A DNA stretch of 53,239 nt from the NCBI GenBank assembly GCA_003134815.1, contig PLCO01000038.1:27051-80289 (forward strand), given 5' to 3'. Positions 51,425-53,239 of the stretch are shown piece by piece. The position numbers and the translations under genes were made by a program. Position 1 is the first letter of the stretch. Every line of letters begins with the position of its first letter. This DNA comes from Acidobacteriaceae bacterium. Its GTDB lineage: Bacteria > Acidobacteriota > Terriglobia > Terriglobales > Acidobacteriaceae. The notes beneath the pieces are model-generated. The model was given only the letters and a program-made list of their open reading frames with translations. It did not search any database and was not told the DNA's origin.

Positions 51425-51537
51425 CGCATACCCCCACATGCATCTCATGGCTCTCCCCACAAACGATACTGCATCCGCGCGCGGAAATAGAAGGAGAGCG
51501 GATACCGGCCCGCCAGCAGAGAGACCCTCTACCCCCT

Positions 51538-52086
51538 TCACGCCCGATCTTCTTCGATAGCGTCGATCCAGAGCTGCAAGGTCAGGTCCTCGCGCCGCGG
51601 ATTGCCGAGATACGGCCGAAGCTCAGCCACATATCGTTCGCGCAGGAGTTTCAGGTCAAACGGAACGGTCCGCGCCAAATAGCGAACGTCATTACGATCG
51701 CGCTCGATATTTCGTTCGAGCTTCGTAAGCGCAAGGTCATAAGGGTCCAGCGCCATAAGCCGAAGATGCTGAAATGTCCCGGGAAACATCTCCTCAAGGC
51801 GACTCTCGTACTCATATGGCGCCTGCGCAACAGTCACGCGGTCCAGATAAATCCCGTATCTCCTATACAGGGCTCCGCCCAGCAGGGCCACTTCGGCGAA
51901 CGCATCGGCAGCCGAAAGCGGCGCAATCTCCAGTACATCGATATCGCCTGTCGGACGGTCCAGGCCATAGAGCATCGTCACAACAAAGCCGCCAATGCAA
52001 TCCAGCCTCGCCGTCGAGGTCGCGATCTTGTCCAGTTCAGTCAGAAACGAGAACCACGGCTCGGGAATCGCGTCACGCGGCGGCAT
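51538..52086 (-). CDS. DUF6036-type nucleotidyltransferase (possible toxin)
   Basis: A 182-residue protein. GGFVVTMLYGLDRPTGDIDVL carries the GG...G.R.T.DID core of nucleotidyltransferase folds, as in AbiEii-like toxins. Its start overlaps the preceding HTH gene by 14 bases, so the pair is co-translated. Such pairs often form toxin-antitoxin units in which the nucleotidyltransferase modifies tRNA. Toxicity here is inferred. Confidence 0.8.
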   Translation of the reverse strand: MPPRDAIPEPWFSFLTELDKIATSTARLDCIGGFVVTMLYGLDRPTGDIDVLEIAPLSAADAFAEVALLGGALYRRYGIYLDRVTVAQAPYEYESRLEEMFPGTFQHLRLMALDPYDLALTKLERNIERDRNDVRYLARTVPFDLKLLRERYVAELRPYLGNPRREDLTLQLWIDAIEEDRA

Positions 52087-52774
52087 GGGTCAAGTGTTTC
52101 ACTTCCAGGTCCGTCAGCAGGTTCCAGTGCCGGGCCTCCGCAGTGCGATTCTTCTTGAGCCACTTGCGCTCGGCCCCGGTCATTGAGTCATGGCACAGTG
52201 TGTCCTCCCGCACCAGGCGCGAGCGGTCCAGCACGCCTCGCTGTTCGGCCAACCTTTGCAAACGCGCTGGGTCACCCGCCTTTTTGGCCAGTTCTCCGGC
52301 CAGTGTCACAACGAACCCAAGGCGGTTCTGTCGGTCGTTGAGCTTGGCCTGGCGAGTCACCCATTCCCAATCCATGTCCACGTAGACCCAAGCAAGCCAG
52401 GGCAGTCCTTCTACAACGCGCGCATCCAGGTCATGCTGGTCGAGGGCATAAAAGAGCAGTTGCGCTGGATTGCGCGCAGCCTTTTTGCTCAGATAAGCAA
52501 AGCCGGGATACCCCAGCGCTCCCAGCTCCGCCTTCAGTTCGCGCTCACTCCATCGCAACTCGCCCCATCGCAAAGAATTGTCCGGCTCAAGTGGCAGCGC
52601 CGTCGGCGGAAGATCGAACACCTTAACCGCCCGCGCCGCCACTCTGACCGTCACGGGGCGATGGCCCTGCTCAACCATCGAGAGATAAGCCTGCGTCAGG
52701 CCGAGCCTGCACGCGGCTCGCTGTTGTGTCCAGTGCGCGTTCAGTCGGCCGGCCTTCAAATCGCTCCCCGTCAT
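52073..52774 (-). CDS. HTH (XRE-like) protein, partner of nucleotidyltransferase
   Basis: A 233-residue protein. Residues ~10-62 are a helix-turn-helix (WTQQRAACRLGLTQAYLSMV then EQGHRPVT) of the XRE type. The remaining ~170 residues are a separate domain I do not recognise. Ribosome site AAGGAAG precedes ATG 52774, and a 25-base palindrome lies 20 bases upstream, which suggests self-repression. Likely the antitoxin/regulator of the pair. Confidence 0.82.
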   Translation of the reverse strand: MTGSDLKAGRLNAHWTQQRAACRLGLTQAYLSMVEQGHRPVTVRVAARAVKVFDLPPTALPLEPDNSLRWGELRWSERELKAELGALGYPGFAYLSKKAARNPAQLLFYALDQHDLDARVVEGLPWLAWVYVDMDWEWVTRQAKLNDRQNRLGFVVTLAGELAKKAGDPARLQRLAEQRGVLDRSRLVREDTLCHDSMTGAERKWLKKNRTAEARHWNLLTDLEVKHLTHAAA

Positions 52775-52794
52775 GGCTGCTTCCTTGTGGAATT

Positions 52795-52819
52795 AAATAT
52801 AACACGTCTTGTTATATTT
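52795..52819 (-). promoter_or_regulatory. Palindromic operator upstream of HTH/nucleotidyltransferase pair
   Basis: AAATATAACA and TGTTATATTT are perfect 10-base arms around CGTCT. The AT-rich arms also contain TATATT, a possible -10 region. It sits between the HTH gene and the window end, as expected for an autoregulated toxin-antitoxin promoter. Confidence 0.65.
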
Positions 52820-53239
52820 CTCAGGCTGTGTTGAACTGTCTTCATCCCTGTTAACCCTGACCGGATAGCAAAGGTCGCCGTGGCGATCCGCACATTTTCC
52901 TTCGGTACAGCCCCGCGTAACGACTGCCTCGTCAACCCCCGCTTCCGCGTCAGCTCCCGTAAACCACTGAAAACACGCTGCAGATAATTTCCCCCTTGCG
53001 GCGCACACTCATTCCATAAGCGTTCAACCAGGCCTTTTTTGCGGCGGAGAGATCCGCCGTGTTGGCATTTCTGGGCTCAAAAAGCCGAAATGCCGAAAAG
53101 TCCGGTGAACCCGAGCAAAACCTCTTTGCAAACAGGATTTTGCCGCTAACCGCAACAATCGAGGAGATTTTGCCACGATCGCAGCGGATAACCCAACCCT
53201 TACGAGAATCTTGCGCCAAAACGCTGGGATGGGTGGGGG
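52820..53239. other. Right-end region without recognisable gene
   Basis: 420 bases at the window edge. A minus-strand frame at 52950-53219 is open but has no clear ribosome site and no family match; an intact gene cannot be supported. A gene could continue past the window edge. Confidence 0.4.

Noticed and set aside
52950..53219. 89-codon minus-strand open frame at the right end
   Set aside because: No ribosome site, no domain and no conserved pattern that I recognise. It may be part of something beyond the edge but cannot be supported.

Overview
The window reads as chromosomal DNA of an Acidobacteriota, probably of the Terriglobia/Acidobacteriaceae type. The reasons are the GC-rich codon use, a DUF2934 protein, giant secreted IPT/TIG proteins, a gamma-alpha fused 2-oxoacid:ferredoxin oxidoreductase, and dispersed small palindromic and heptamer repeats. 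No rRNA, tRNA or CRISPR array was recognised. The taxonomic call is inference from gene content.

Layout. (1) 44-358: a decayed tyrosine-recombinase tail. (2) 371-9205, minus strand: an eight-gene electron-transfer operon. In transcription order it encodes an outer-membrane porin-cytochrome resembling Cyc2, an exported cupredoxin, an Fe-S flavoprotein, a Rieske protein, a split b6-type cytochrome b, an eight-haem cytochrome c and a Big/cytochrome c lipoprotein. Three Crp-type boxes lie upstream (9269-9351). A fourth (44869-44884) precedes an exported rubrerythrin gene far away. (3) 9741-21388, plus strand: three packed genes for very large secreted proteins with IPT/TIG, PKD-like and fibronectin III domains, one ending in a probable outer-membrane barrel. 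(4) 21451-29138: two methyltransferases, a hydroxylaminobenzene mutase-like protein, an IclR regulator, an ABC exporter, a small membrane protein, a KDG-kinase-like PfkB protein and a CusF-SCO1 copper lipoprotein. (5) 29408-35435: an AddB/AddA-like nuclease-helicase pair. (6) 35472-45449: an ABC-2 type transporter, a DUF2934 protein, korBA, an exported alpha/beta hydrolase, a MATE pump and the exported rubrerythrin. (7) 45450-46356: debris with a transposase-like tail, the 3' end of a lost alcohol dehydrogenase and a 157-bp element with terminal inverted repeats. (8) 46354-52774, minus strand: an orphan TadE/TadE/TadG set, glutamate decarboxylase, a zinc alcohol dehydrogenase, and a nucleotidyltransferase/HTH pair with a palindromic operator.

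How the parts may work together. The strongest system is region 2. A single operon supplies a route from the cell surface (porin-cytochrome) through a periplasmic copper protein to a bc-type complex with a pyridine-nucleotide-type flavoprotein. That suggests extracellular electron exchange, possibly uphill electron flow to NAD(P). The surface-protein operon (region 3) is the least explained coding region. At small scale the window carries at least three repeat classes: heptamer arrays at gene ends, GGTGCCCC-type palindromes (one apparently inserted inside the glutamate decarboxylase gene), and the TIR element.
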